A DNA stretch of 64,000 nt from Armatimonadota bacterium (lineage in GTDB: Bacteria; Sysuimicrobiota; Sysuimicrobiia; Sysuimicrobiales; Sysuimicrobiaceae). Positions within the stretch are counted from its first letter, which is position 1, and every line of letters starts with the position of its first letter. Under the pieces are notes generated by a model. The model made no database searches. It had not been told where the DNA came from and saw only the letters and a list, made by a program, of their open reading frames with translations. Where the stretch lies: contig JAVKGW010000004.1 of assembly GCA_031460175.1 (NCBI GenBank), positions 123,303-187,302 on the forward strand, given 5' to 3'. The translations under genes and the position numbers were made by a program. Below, one piece after another: positions 42,870-51,572 of this stretch.

Positions 42870-44123
42870 TCAGGTGCGGCTCGGCGCCGCCTGGGGAGTG
42901 ATCTTCTGGATCCGAACCCGGGCGATGCGGTGTCCCTCCACCTCCTCCACCCGGATCAGGACCCCGTTCACCGTGATCTCCTCGCCCTGGGCGGGCACGT
43001 GGCCCAATCGGCTGTAGACCAACCCGCCCACCGTGTCCACCTCGTCCGTGGGGAGCGCAAGCCCCAGGGTCTCGTTCACGTCCTCCAGAAGCATGCGGGC
43101 GTCCACGAGCGCGGTGGACTCGTCCACCCGCACCAGGGAGGGGAGTTCCTCCACGTCGTACTCGTCCCGGATCTCGCCCACGATCTCCTCCAGGACGTCC
43201 TCGATGGTGACCAGGCCCGCGGTGCCCCCGTACTCGTCCACCACGATGGCCAGGTGGACGTGGTTCTGCCGCATCTCCCGGAACAGCTCGTCCACCTTCT
43301 TGGTCTCCGGCACGAAGTACGCGGGCCGCATGATCTCCTCCGCGGTGATCTCCGTCCGGCCCTCCCGGATGTACCGGAAGAGGTCCTTCACGTACACCAC
43401 GCCCACCACCTGGTCAACGGTCTCCCGGTACACGGGGTATCGGGAATGGCCCTCCCGGAGGAGCAGGTCGACGATCTCCATCAGCTTCGCGCCCGCGGGG
43501 ACCGCCCGGATGTCCACCCGGGGCACCATGATCTCCCGCACGATGGTCTCCCGGAACTCGAAGATGGAGGAGATCATCTCCCGCTCCCCAGCTTCCAGGG
43601 CCCCGTTCGCCTCTCCCGCCTCCACCAGCATACGCAGCTCCTCCTGGGTGATCCCGGTCCGGTCCAGCGGGAGCCGGGCGAGGAGGGCACCCACGGGCGC
43701 CATCAGCGCAGCCCAGAGGTAGGCCGGGACCGCGCACCACAGGGCACAGGTCTCCCGGTGACGCGCCCCCATCGCCCTCGGCAGAACCTCCGCGGCGAGC
43801 AGGATCCCTACCGTCATGACCAGGAAGGCCACCACTTCCCCCCGCCCGAAGCCCAGCCCCTCAATGGCCATCCGGGCGGCGACCACGGCGGCGGCCAGCC
43901 GCGCCATGGTGCTCCCCACCATCAGGGTGCTGGCCAGTCGGGAGGGATGCTCCAGCAGGCGAAGGGCGATGGAGGCACGTAGGGACCCCTTTGCCTCCGC
44001 GAGCTCCCGCAACCGCTTGGAGCTCACACCGAGAAGGGCGACCTCGGCGAGGGAGAAGAAGGCGGAAAGGAGGATCAGGACGCCCAGCAGGACGTACGGA
44101 ACCCAGCTGCCTGAGTCGTCCAA
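42870..44123 (-). CDS. CNNM/CBS-domain membrane protein (CorC/HlyC-type hemolysin family)
   Basis: About 417 residues. It has an N-terminal CNNM membrane domain with four hydrophobic segments (VLLGVLILLSAFFSLAEVALLG ... VVAFLVMTVGILLAAEVLPRAMG), a CBS pair (IMVPRVDIRAV ... YVKDLFRYI; VDEYGGTAGLVTIEDVLEEIVGEI), and a C-terminal CorC_HlyC domain (ALPTDEVDTVGGLVYSRLG). The family is linked to Mg2+ or other divalent-ion homeostasis. I take TTG at 44123, two bases after the dgkA stop with GGAGGGAGG upstream; an ATG at 44198 would lie inside dgkA. It is inserted between dgkA and cdd, where many Firmicutes have none; ybeY-corC adjacency is known from proteobacteria. Confidence 0.87.
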   Translation of the reverse strand: MDDSGSWVPYVLLGVLILLSAFFSLAEVALLGVSSKRLRELAEAKGSLRASIALRLLEHPSRLASTLMVGSTMARLAAAVVAARMAIEGLGFGRGEVVAFLVMTVGILLAAEVLPRAMGARHRETCALWCAVPAYLWAALMAPVGALLARLPLDRTGITQEELRMLVEAGEANGALEAGEREMISSIFEFRETIVREIMVPRVDIRAVPAGAKLMEIVDLLLREGHSRYPVYRETVDQVVGVVYVKDLFRYIREGRTEITAEEIMRPAYFVPETKKVDELFREMRQNHVHLAIVVDEYGGTAGLVTIEDVLEEIVGEIRDEYDVEELPSLVRVDESTALVDARMLLEDVNETLGLALPTDEVDTVGGLVYSRLGHVPAQGEEITVNGVLIRVEEVEGHRIARVRIQKITPQAAPSRT

Positions 44124-44124
44124 T

Positions 44125-44655
44125 TCAGGACCGTTCCTCCCTCCTTGACCGACCCGCCCTCCCTTCTTCGCTCCGCGGGGGCGGGTCAGCCCCATCATAC
44201 CACGGGGGACGGGCCCGGCTCAACCGGAGGAGACCCGCCGCGGCGCCGAGGGCCAGGGCTCCCAGCACCGCGGGCGTCACCCACCCGCTGGTCAGTCTCA
44301 GTCGTGCGAGCAAGGCGGGGCCCAGGACGAGGGCCCCGCCCGCAACCGCGATGAGAGCGGCCACGAGGACCGCGGCCGCGGACACGTCCTTCACCACGCG
44401 CGCCGCCTCCCTCCGCTCCGGGATCACCGCGTCCACCAGGGCCTCCAGGCTGGTGTTGAAAAGTTCCGCGGTCACCACCATCCCCATGAGCACCACGAGC
44501 AGGGCCGCCTCCAGGGGACGGACGCGGAGCCACAGGCTCACCAGGCACACCCCCAACGCCACGGCCAAGTGGACGCGGAGGTTGCGCTGGGTCCGGACGG
44601 CGTACCGGACCCCCCAAAGCGCCGCGCTCAGGGCATCACGGAAGGGGGAAGGCAT
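44125..44655 (-). CDS. dgkA: Diacylglycerol/undecaprenol kinase family protein (DgkA) with extended C-terminus
   Basis: A 176-residue integral membrane lipid kinase. The N-terminal amphipathic part (ALWGVRYAVRTQRNLRVHLAVA) and the active-site helix TAELFNTSLEALVDAVIPE, then RVVKDVSAAAVLVAAL, match small prokaryotic DgkA, in Gram-positives an undecaprenol kinase. Typical members end near residue 120; here another hydrophobic segment (about 130-155) and a basic, Ser/Arg-rich tail follow. The ATG at 44655 lies 20 bases inside the ybeY gene. The extension has no obvious motif. Confidence 0.85.
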   Translation of the reverse strand: MPSPFRDALSAALWGVRYAVRTQRNLRVHLAVALGVCLVSLWLRVRPLEAALLVVLMGMVVTAELFNTSLEALVDAVIPERREAARVVKDVSAAAVLVAALIAVAGGALVLGPALLARLRLTSGWVTPAVLGALALGAAAGLLRLSRARPPWYDGADPPPRSEEGRAGRSRREERS

Positions 44656-45112
44656 GGGAGGGTCCCCGGATCCGCAGGGCTCGGAGGACGGCCTCCTGCC
44701 GCTCCCACATCCGGGCGCGGTCCGACGCGGCCTCGTCCCGGTAGCCCAGGAGGTGCAGGGTCCCATGCACCGTGAGCAACATGAGCTCCTCGTGGAGAGA
44801 CCATCCCGCCTCCCGGGCCTGCTCCGCCGCCCGGTCCACGGAGATCACCACGTCCCCCAGCACCCAGCGGCCCACGTGCGGTCCCGGTTGAGGGAACGCC
44901 AGGACGTCCGTGGGCTCGTCCCGACCGAGGTAGGTGCGGTTCAGGGCGCGGATGGCGGCGTCGTCTACCAGCACCACGCTCACCTCCACGGGCTCCTCGA
45001 TCCCCTCCTGCCGCAACGTGGCCCGCACCGCCCGCCGGAGGGAGCGCACGTCAACGGGATGGGTGCCCTGATCGTTGCGCACCGCCACGACGCTGCGCCC
45101 GGCGCGCCTCAA
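44636..45112 (-). CDS. ybeY: Endoribonuclease YbeY (16S rRNA maturation)
   Basis: A 158-residue YbeY metalloprotein needed for 16S rRNA 3' processing and ribosome quality control. The zinc motif HGTLHLLGYRDE (His, His, then the third ligand position) is clear, preceded by LNRTYLGRDEPTDVLAFP and LGDVVISVDRA. I take TTG at 45112, which has an excellent GGAGGTGA site but lies 62 bases inside pgpH; GTG at 45088 or 45082 is an alternative. The strong site favours the TTG and translational coupling to PgpH. Confidence 0.92.
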   Translation of the reverse strand: MRRAGRSVVAVRNDQGTHPVDVRSLRRAVRATLRQEGIEEPVEVSVVLVDDAAIRALNRTYLGRDEPTDVLAFPQPGPHVGRWVLGDVVISVDRAAEQAREAGWSLHEELMLLTVHGTLHLLGYRDEAASDRARMWERQEAVLRALRIRGPSHAFPLP

Positions 45113-47150
45113 GGCTCACCTCCGGGTACTCGATGCGGGGGTGGAACATGCCCACCAGGATGCGGGTGAAGGTCTGGGCGATCCGGTCCAGGTCGCGGAG
45201 GGTCAGGTCGCATTCGTCCAGCTGCCCGTCCTCCAGCCGCTCCCGGATCAGCTGGCGCACGAGGGTTCCGATCCGGTCCGGGGTGGGATTCGGGAGGGTG
45301 CGGACCGCGGCCTCCACCGCATCCGCCAGCATGACGATGGCGGTCTCCTTGGATTGGGGCTTGGGGCCCTCGTAGCGGTAGGTCTGCTCGTCCACCGGTC
45401 CCTCCGCGTGCTCCAAGGCCCGGCGGTAGAAGTACGAGATGAGGCTGGTGCCGTGGTGCTCCGGGATGAAGGCCGTCACGGGCCTGGGCAGCCGGTACTG
45501 CCGCGCGAGCTCCAATCCATCCCGCACGTGAGCTGCGACGACCAGGGCGCTGAGGCTGGGGGAGAGGCGGTCGTGCGGGTTGGTGCGGCCCAGCTGGTTC
45601 TCCACGTAGAAAGCCGGCCGCCGGAGTTTGCCGATGTCGTGGTAGTAGGTCCCCACCCGCACCAGCAGGGCATCCGCTCCCACCGCCTCCGCCGCGGCCT
45701 CCGCGAGGTTCGCCACCAGCACCGTGTGGTGGTAGGTGCCGGGAGCCTCCAGCTGCAGGCGGCGCAGGAGGGGATGGCTGGGGTCGCTGAGCTCCAGGAG
45801 CTTGATGGGGGTCACGAGCCCGAACACCTCCTCCAGGTATGGCAGGGCGCCCACCGCGAGAATCCCGGAGAGCAGCCCGTTGAGGGCTCCCCAGCCCGCA
45901 TCGCCCAAAAGCTCCATGAGCGGTGCGCCGGCCACCAGGTCCACCGCGGTCACCGCGAGCGCGTTCGCACCGGCCACCGCGAGCCCCGCGTATGCCAGGT
46001 CCGCCCGGCGCTGCACCCGCCGGATCACGTAAACTCCCGTGAGGCCCCCCACGTAGGCCACCACGCTCATCCGGAGGTCGTTCCCACCCACCACCCCCGT
46101 CAGCAGGGCCAGACTCCCGCCCGCGAAGGAGGCCACCCGGGGGTTCAGGAGGATGGCGAGCAGCATGGTCACGGAGGCCACGGGGACGAGGAACCCGCTG
46201 AGCCGGGTGGCGATGACCCGGCTGCCCACCGCCGCCACCAGGCCCAGCAGGCAGAGAAGGAGGAGGCGCCGTTCATCGGCCCAGATCTCCGGCTGGAATC
46301 GCCAGAGGTACGCGGCTCCCAGCACGACGAGCAACGCGAGGAAGAGGGAAGTTCCCACAACCCCCTCCCACCGGAGGGGCGGGGAGACCAGTCCCAGGGC
46401 CGCCAGCTTCCGGACCTGCTCCGCGGTCACCACGTCTCCCCGCCGCACGATCACCTCCCCCCGCAGGATCCGCTCCCGTACGGGATCCACGCTGGCCCGG
46501 GCCGCCTCCTGCTGCCGCCGGGTCTGCAGGTGATCCACGAAGAGGTTGGGACGCAGCGCCCGCTCCAGGGCCCAGGCCACCAGGGCCCTGGACGGCTCTG
46601 CAAAGGGCAAGCCCTGTGCCAGGGCCTGCCCCCGGGCCTGGGCGGCGGGGAGATCCTCCGCCCGGATCCCCTCCTGCATGAGGCGCCTGAGAAGGGCGAG
46701 GGCGCCGTCGCGCACCCGTTCGAGGTCTGGGCGGCTGAGGGCTTCCGCGGCCCGCAGCGCCGGACCCCGGAGCCCCAGGCGCACCAGCTGCTGCCGGCGC
46801 TCCAGGTCCGTCTGCGGCCGGCGGGATCGGATGCCCCAGATGGCCTCGAAGGCCGCGCGCACGGACTGCTCCGCCTCCCGGGTGGCCACGGAATCCAGGC
46901 GGTAGACGGGGCGCACCGCGGCCGCCGCTTCCTCCCGCAGCCGCGCCGTGCGTTCCCAATCCACGTACTCCACGCTGCGGGGAGCTGCCACCTCGTAGGG
47001 GCTCACCATGCCCTCCCGGAGGGTGACCCGCGGGGGCAGGTACTGCACGGATCCCACCGCGCAGAGGGCCAAGAGGAATCCCCCCAAGAGGAGGACCCGC
47101 CGGAGAGAGACCCGCCCGGGACGGAGGAAGTTCACCCGGATCCGCTCCAT
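45051..47150 (-). CDS. pgpH: 7TM-HD phosphohydrolase, PgpH-type cyclic-di-AMP phosphodiesterase
   Basis: A 699-residue membrane protein: one N-terminal helix, a large extracellular 7TMR-HDED domain (about 40-275), seven membrane helices (about 280-480) and a cytoplasmic HD domain with YYHDIGK (H504, D505), RRPAFYVENQ and EHHGTSLISYFY. PgpH enzymes hydrolyse c-di-AMP to pApA. Full length and all HD residues seen, so it should be active. It heads the ybeY-dgkA-cdd-era block; the phoH gene often found before it is absent here and argR is upstream instead. ATG at 47150 is nine bases after an extended -10 (TGGTACAAT). Confidence 0.9.
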   Translation of the reverse strand: MERIRVNFLRPGRVSLRRVLLLGGFLLALCAVGSVQYLPPRVTLREGMVSPYEVAAPRSVEYVDWERTARLREEAAAAVRPVYRLDSVATREAEQSVRAAFEAIWGIRSRRPQTDLERRQQLVRLGLRGPALRAAEALSRPDLERVRDGALALLRRLMQEGIRAEDLPAAQARGQALAQGLPFAEPSRALVAWALERALRPNLFVDHLQTRRQQEAARASVDPVRERILRGEVIVRRGDVVTAEQVRKLAALGLVSPPLRWEGVVGTSLFLALLVVLGAAYLWRFQPEIWADERRLLLLCLLGLVAAVGSRVIATRLSGFLVPVASVTMLLAILLNPRVASFAGGSLALLTGVVGGNDLRMSVVAYVGGLTGVYVIRRVQRRADLAYAGLAVAGANALAVTAVDLVAGAPLMELLGDAGWGALNGLLSGILAVGALPYLEEVFGLVTPIKLLELSDPSHPLLRRLQLEAPGTYHHTVLVANLAEAAAEAVGADALLVRVGTYYHDIGKLRRPAFYVENQLGRTNPHDRLSPSLSALVVAAHVRDGLELARQYRLPRPVTAFIPEHHGTSLISYFYRRALEHAEGPVDEQTYRYEGPKPQSKETAIVMLADAVEAAVRTLPNPTPDRIGTLVRQLIRERLEDGQLDECDLTLRDLDRIAQTFTRILVGMFHPRIEYPEVSLEARRAQRRGGAQRSGHPSR

Positions 47151-47159
47151 GCCCCGTGG

Positions 47160-47168
47160 ATTGTACCA
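47160..47168 (-). promoter_or_regulatory. Extended -10 promoter element (TGGTACAAT) before pgpH
   Basis: The minus strand reads TGGTACAAT at 47168-47160 in the 36-base gap between argR and pgpH. An extended -10 can work without a -35, and none is seen. Only nine bases separate it from the pgpH ATG, so the mRNA would have a leader of about two or three bases. This suggests that pgpH and the genes after it can be transcribed apart from the arginine operon. Confidence 0.45.
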
Positions 47169-47186
47169 GACCGGCCCTAGCCCGGA

Positions 47187-47657
47187 TCACGTCCGGCCGA
47201 GCAGGTCCTGGAGCATCCGGATCACCTTGGGTCGGTCTGCCTCCCGCCGCACCACGACCAGGATGGTGTCGTCTCCCGCCACGGTCCCCGCGATCTCCGG
47301 GATGCGGGCCTCGTCTACCGCGATGGCCACCGCGTTCGCCCGACCGCTGAGGGTTTTCACGAGAACGATGGCCTCGCCCTGGTCCACCTCCGTGACGAAG
47401 GCCCGGAAAGCGCTGCGGAGGTTCTCCCAGGCCGCGGGGGGCGGAGTGGTCCGCAGGGCATCCGGGGGCGCGTAGTGATACGTCCCCTCCGGCCCCGCCA
47501 CCTTGACCAGACCCAGCCGCTTGATGTCCCGGGACACCGTGGCCTGCGTGACCCGAAGGCCTCGTTGGCGCAGCGCCCGCACCAACTCCGCCTGGGTGGT
47601 CACGGGACGCGACCGCACGATCTCCAGGATAGCCCGCTCCCTCTGCTGCCGGGTCAA
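47187..47657 (-). CDS. argR: Arginine repressor ArgR
   Basis: A 156-residue ArgR/AhrC. The N-terminal winged helix (ILEIVRSRPVTTQAELVRAL, VTQATVSRDIKRLGLVKV) is followed by the C-terminal hexamerisation and arginine-binding domain, where the aspartates of GTVAGDDTILVVVR contact L-arginine. TTG at 47657 overlaps the argH stop (TTTGA), with GGAG upstream. It is the last arginine gene of the operon that its product probably represses; paired ARG boxes are found at argC and at carA. Confidence 0.94.
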   Translation of the reverse strand: MTRQQRERAILEIVRSRPVTTQAELVRALRQRGLRVTQATVSRDIKRLGLVKVAGPEGTYHYAPPDALRTTPPPAAWENLRSAFRAFVTEVDQGEAIVLVKTLSGRANAVAIAVDEARIPEIAGTVAGDDTILVVVRREADRPKVIRMLQDLLGRT

Positions 47658-49102
47658 AGCCGCTCCGCGAGCAACCTCCCTTCCCGGTACGCCGTGTAGA
47701 TGGGCGGCGGCGCGCACGAGTCCCGCCACCTCCTCACCCCTTCCACCGCCGCCCGGGCCCGCTCCAGCTGCTCCGCCACCCGCGCGGGCGCGGGGCCGCC
47801 GGCCACCGCCCGGGCTTGCACGGATCCCTCCGGGAGAAGGACCTCGTACACGTCCCCCCCCACCTCCGGAGAGCAAGTCCGCAGGACCTCCAACGGGAGC
47901 TCCCAGAGCTCACACCCCCTCGCCTCCGCCTCCCGCACCGCGCGGCCCGCCTGTTCGTGGGCCGTGCGGAAAGGAACGCCGCGCCGCACCAGGTAGTCCG
48001 CCAGGTCCGTGGCGGTCAAAAACCCTTCGTACAGGGCCGCCCGCATCCGATCGGGATGATAGCGCACCCCGCGGGCGAGCACCGCCGCGGCCTGCAAGGA
48101 CCCGGATACGGTGTCGAGGGCATCGAAGAGGGGCTCCTTGTCCTCCTGCAGATCGCTGTTGTAGGTGAGGGGAAGTCCCTTGAGGGCGACGAGCACCGCG
48201 GTCAGAGCTCCGATGGTCCGCCCTGCCTTCCCCCGGATGAGCTCCGCGGCCTCCGGGTTCTTCTTCTGGGGCATGAGGCTGCTGCCCCCCGCCGCGGAAT
48301 CGTCCAGGGAAGCGAACCCGAACTCCCGCGTAGTCCACAGCACCACCTCCTCCGCCCAACGGGAGAGATGCACCTGCAGCACCGCGCACGCGAACAGGGC
48401 TTCCAGCACGTAGTCCCGGTCTGCCACCGCATGCATGCTGTTGGGACAGATCCCCTCGAACCCCAACAGCTCCGCGGTGCGCTCCGGACGCACGGGGTAC
48501 GGGGAAGTGGCGAGGGCCCCCGCGCCGAGGGGAGATAGCCCGCTCACCCGGTGCACCCGACGGAACCGCTCCGCGTCCTGCAGGAGGGCCCACACGTGGG
48601 CCAGGAGGTGATGGGCGAGGGTGGTGGGCTGGGCCCGCTGCAGGTGCGTGTAGCCGGGCAGCACCGTTTCTAGGTGCTCCTGGGCCTGGTCCAGCCAGAC
48701 CTCCACCAGCTCCAGGAGGTGCTCCGCCACCTGCTCCACGGCCTCCCGCACGTACAGGCGCAGGGCGGTGGCCACTTGGTCGTTGCGGCTGCGGGCGGTA
48801 TGGAGCCGGCGGGCAGGCTCCCCGATCCGCTCCACGAGCGTCCGCTCGATCCACGAGTGGACGTCCTCGTCCTCCCCCTCCACCCGGAGGGCACCGGTCT
48901 CCACGTCCCGAAGCATTCCCGCCAGTCCCTGGAGGATCGCCTCCCCGCTTTCCCGGTCCAGGACGCCCACCTCCATTAACATGCGGGCGTGCGCGAGGCT
49001 CCCGACGAGGTCCCAGCGGGCCAGGCGCCGGTCGAAGGGAAAGGAGCGGGTGAAGGCACGGATGCGGGGATCCGGGGGAACCCCGAACCGCCCGCCCCAC
49101 AT
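47654..49102 (-). CDS. argH: Argininosuccinate lyase
   Basis: A 482-residue fumarase/aspartase-superfamily enzyme, the last step to arginine (argininosuccinate to arginine and fumarate). It has MWGGRF at the start, HTARSRNDQVATALRLY, PGYTHLQRAQPTTLAHHLLA, and the superfamily signature GGSSLMPQKKNPEAAELIRGK with the catalytic serine loop. I choose ATG at 49102, where homologues start and where GGGAGG lies six bases upstream; ATG at 49129 has no ribosome site. Confidence 0.96.
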   Translation of the reverse strand: MWGGRFGVPPDPRIRAFTRSFPFDRRLARWDLVGSLAHARMLMEVGVLDRESGEAILQGLAGMLRDVETGALRVEGEDEDVHSWIERTLVERIGEPARRLHTARSRNDQVATALRLYVREAVEQVAEHLLELVEVWLDQAQEHLETVLPGYTHLQRAQPTTLAHHLLAHVWALLQDAERFRRVHRVSGLSPLGAGALATSPYPVRPERTAELLGFEGICPNSMHAVADRDYVLEALFACAVLQVHLSRWAEEVVLWTTREFGFASLDDSAAGGSSLMPQKKNPEAAELIRGKAGRTIGALTAVLVALKGLPLTYNSDLQEDKEPLFDALDTVSGSLQAAAVLARGVRYHPDRMRAALYEGFLTATDLADYLVRRGVPFRTAHEQAGRAVREAEARGCELWELPLEVLRTCSPEVGGDVYEVLLPEGSVQARAVAGGPAPARVAEQLERARAAVEGVRRWRDSCAPPPIYTAYREGRLLAERL

Positions 49103-49130
49103 CCCCGTCCTCCCCCTTCCCGACCTCATC

Positions 49131-50369
49131 TCAGGGTTTTTGGCCCGCGGGGGCCTCGGCCTCCCTGCTGCCCGGGTGCACGGCCGCGAACACCTGAAGC
49201 GGGAGCCCCCACAGCCGGATGAACCCCGTGGCGTCCCGGTGGTCGTAGGCGGCGCCTTCTCCGAAGGTGGCGAGATCCTGGCGGTACAGGGAGTACGGGG
49301 AGGACCGGGAGACGGCCCAGCAGTGTCCCTTGTAGAGCTCCACGGTCACGGTCCCCGTCACGTACCGGTGCGTGCTCTCCAGGAAGGCATCCAAGGCCTC
49401 TCGCAGCGGCGAATACCACAGGCCGGAATACACCAGATCCGCGTACCGGGCCGCCACCAGCTCCTTGAACCGGACCGTGTCCCGGTCCAGGGTGATGGCC
49501 TCCAGGTCCCGCAGGGCCACGGTGAGCACGGTGCCCGCGGGCGTCTCGTACACCCCCCGGCTCTTCATCCCCACCAGCCGGTTCTCCACCATGTCTACCC
49601 GGCCCACGCCGTGGGCCCCTGCCACCCGGTTCAGGTGTCGCACGAGCTCCGCGGGACTCATGCGCACGCCGTCCACGGCCACGGGGATCCCTCGCTCGAA
49701 GGCGATCTCCAGGCGCTGGGGGACATCGGGAGCCCTCCGGGGATCCACGGTGAGCTGGAACATCTCCTCAGGCGGCGGGGTGGAGGGGTCCTCCAGGATT
49801 CCCCCCTCGTAGGAGGTGTGCCACAGGTTCTGATCGATGCTGTAGGGCTTCTCCGCGGTCACGGGGACGGGGATCCCGTGCTCCTCCGCGTAACGGAGCT
49901 CGTCCTCCCGGCTCCGCAGGTCCCACTCCCGCCACGGTGCGATGACCCGCAGGTCCGGCGCGAGCGCCCGATAGCTCAGCTCGAACCGCACCTGATCGTT
50001 GCCCTTGCCCGTACACCCGTGGGCGAGGGCATCGCATCCCGTGGCCCGGGCCACCTCCACCTGCACCTTCGCGATGAGGGGGCGGGCCAGGGCGGTGCCC
50101 AGCAGGTACCGCCCCTCGTACACCGCGCCCGCCCGCAGGGCCCGGAAACAGTAGTCCCGGACGAACTCCTCCCGGACGTCCACCACGTGGAAACCGCTGG
50201 CGCCGCTCTGCAACGCCTTCTGGCGGAGGGCGTCGAAGTCATCGAGCTGCCCTACGTCCGCCACCACCGCCACCACCTCACACCCGTACCGTTCCCGCAA
50301 CCAGGGAATGGCCACGGAGGTATCGAGCCCTCCCGAGTATGCCAGGGCCACCTTCCGCACCCGCTCCAC
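49131..50369 (-). CDS. argG: Argininosuccinate synthase
   Basis: A 412-residue ATP-dependent ligase joining citrulline and aspartate. It opens with KVALAYSGGLDTSVAIPWL (PP-loop), and shows AHGCTGKGNDQVRFEL, AP.REWD...LRSREDELRYAEEHGIP and YSIDQNLWHTSYEGG, all characteristic. The GTG start at 50369 has GAGGTGA upstream, three bases after the argD stop. The ornithine carbamoyltransferase gene that makes its citrulline (argF) is not in this cluster. Confidence 0.96.
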   Translation of the reverse strand: MERVRKVALAYSGGLDTSVAIPWLRERYGCEVVAVVADVGQLDDFDALRQKALQSGASGFHVVDVREEFVRDYCFRALRAGAVYEGRYLLGTALARPLIAKVQVEVARATGCDALAHGCTGKGNDQVRFELSYRALAPDLRVIAPWREWDLRSREDELRYAEEHGIPVPVTAEKPYSIDQNLWHTSYEGGILEDPSTPPPEEMFQLTVDPRRAPDVPQRLEIAFERGIPVAVDGVRMSPAELVRHLNRVAGAHGVGRVDMVENRLVGMKSRGVYETPAGTVLTVALRDLEAITLDRDTVRFKELVAARYADLVYSGLWYSPLREALDAFLESTHRYVTGTVTVELYKGHCWAVSRSSPYSLYRQDLATFGEGAAYDHRDATGFIRLWGLPLQVFAAVHPGSREAEAPAGQKP

Positions 50370-50372
50370 GGC

Positions 50373-51572
50373 TCACCTCGCCTGCACTTTTCCGAGGGCC
50401 CGTTCAAGCCGGACCATCGCCTCGTCCACCTCCGCCTCGGAGACCACGAGGGGTGGGCAGAGCCGCAGGGTATGGGGTCGCACCGCGTTCACCAGCAGTC
50501 CCTCTCCGAGCGCCGCCTCCACCACCGGGGCCGCCTCCACCCGTAGGTCTGCGGCCACCAGGAGCCCCACCCCCCGCACGGACCCAACGGTGGGATTCCG
50601 CTCCGCCAGGGCCCGGAGCCCCTGCAGGAGCCGATCCCCCGCCCGCCGGGCATTCTCCACGAGGCCATCCCGCTCCACCACCTCCAACACCGCGCAGACC
50701 GCGGCACAGGCCAGGGGGTTTCCGCCGAAGGTGCTCCCGTGGTCCCCTGGTCCCAGGTGCCTCGCCACGTCCTCCCGGGCCAGCACCGCGCCCACCGGAA
50801 CCCCACCCGCGAGTCCCTTGCCCAAGGTCACCACGTCCGGCTGGATCCCCTCCCGTTGGAAGGCGAACAGGGCGCCCGTGCGGCCGACTCCCGTCTGGAC
50901 CTCGTCCAGGATCAGCAGTACCCCCCGCTCCCGACAGAGGGCCTCCAGGTCCCGCAGGTACCCCGGAGAAGGGATCACCACGCCACCTTCTCCTTGCACG
51001 GGCTCCACCAGCACCGCACAGGTGCGATCCGTGACGGCGTCCGCCACGGCCCCGAGGTCGTCGTAAGGCACGAACCGGAATCCCGGGGGAAGGGGCTCGA
51101 ATCCCTGCCAGTACCGGGGAGTTCCCGTGGCCGCCAGGGCCCCCAGGGTGCGGCCGTGGAAGCTCCCCTCCATGGTCACGATCTCGTAGGCGTCCGGGCC
51201 CCGCATCCCCCGACCCCATCGCCGGGCCAGCTTGATGGCGGCCTCCACGGCCTCCGCCCCGCTGTTGCAGAAGAAGACCCGGTCCAGCCCGCTGAGCTCC
51301 ACGAGCCGCTTCGCGGCCCGGGCCTGCTCGGGGATGTGGTACAGGTTCGAAACGTGCAGGTAGCGGGAAGCCTGGTCGCACAGGGTCCGCATCAGGTCCG
51401 GGTGTGCGTGCCCGAGGCTGCTGGTGGCGATCCCCGCCACGAAGTCCAGGTACTCCCGACCCCCGAGATCCCACAACCGCACGCCCTCTCCCCGGACGAA
51501 GGCCACGGGCGCCCGCCGGTACGTGCGGAAGAGATATCGGTCCGACCACTCCAGAACCGTCTCGAGGTCCAT
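50373..51572 (-). CDS. argD: Acetylornithine aminotransferase
   Basis: A 399-residue class III aminotransferase: N-acetylglutamate semialdehyde + glutamate to N-acetylornithine. It has GREYLDFVAGIATSSLGHAHP, FFCNSGAEAVEAAIKLAR, GSFHGRTLGALAATG, LILDEVQTGVGRTG and the PLP lysine in VVTLGKGLAGGVPVGAVL. ATG at 51572 directly follows the argB stop. It could also take succinyl-diaminopimelate, as some ArgD do, but operon position fits arginine synthesis. Confidence 0.94.
   Translation of the reverse strand: MDLETVLEWSDRYLFRTYRRAPVAFVRGEGVRLWDLGGREYLDFVAGIATSSLGHAHPDLMRTLCDQASRYLHVSNLYHIPEQARAAKRLVELSGLDRVFFCNSGAEAVEAAIKLARRWGRGMRGPDAYEIVTMEGSFHGRTLGALAATGTPRYWQGFEPLPPGFRFVPYDDLGAVADAVTDRTCAVLVEPVQGEGGVVIPSPGYLRDLEALCRERGVLLILDEVQTGVGRTGALFAFQREGIQPDVVTLGKGLAGGVPVGAVLAREDVARHLGPGDHGSTFGGNPLACAAVCAVLEVVERDGLVENARRAGDRLLQGLRALAERNPTVGSVRGVGLLVAADLRVEAAPVVEAALGEGLLVNAVRPHTLRLCPPLVVSEAEVDEAMVRLERALGKVQAR

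Noticed and set aside
49103-49129. Earlier argH start at ATG 49129
   Set aside because: It has no ribosome site and adds nine residues that homologues lack; ATG 49102 has GGGAGG and begins at MWGGRF.
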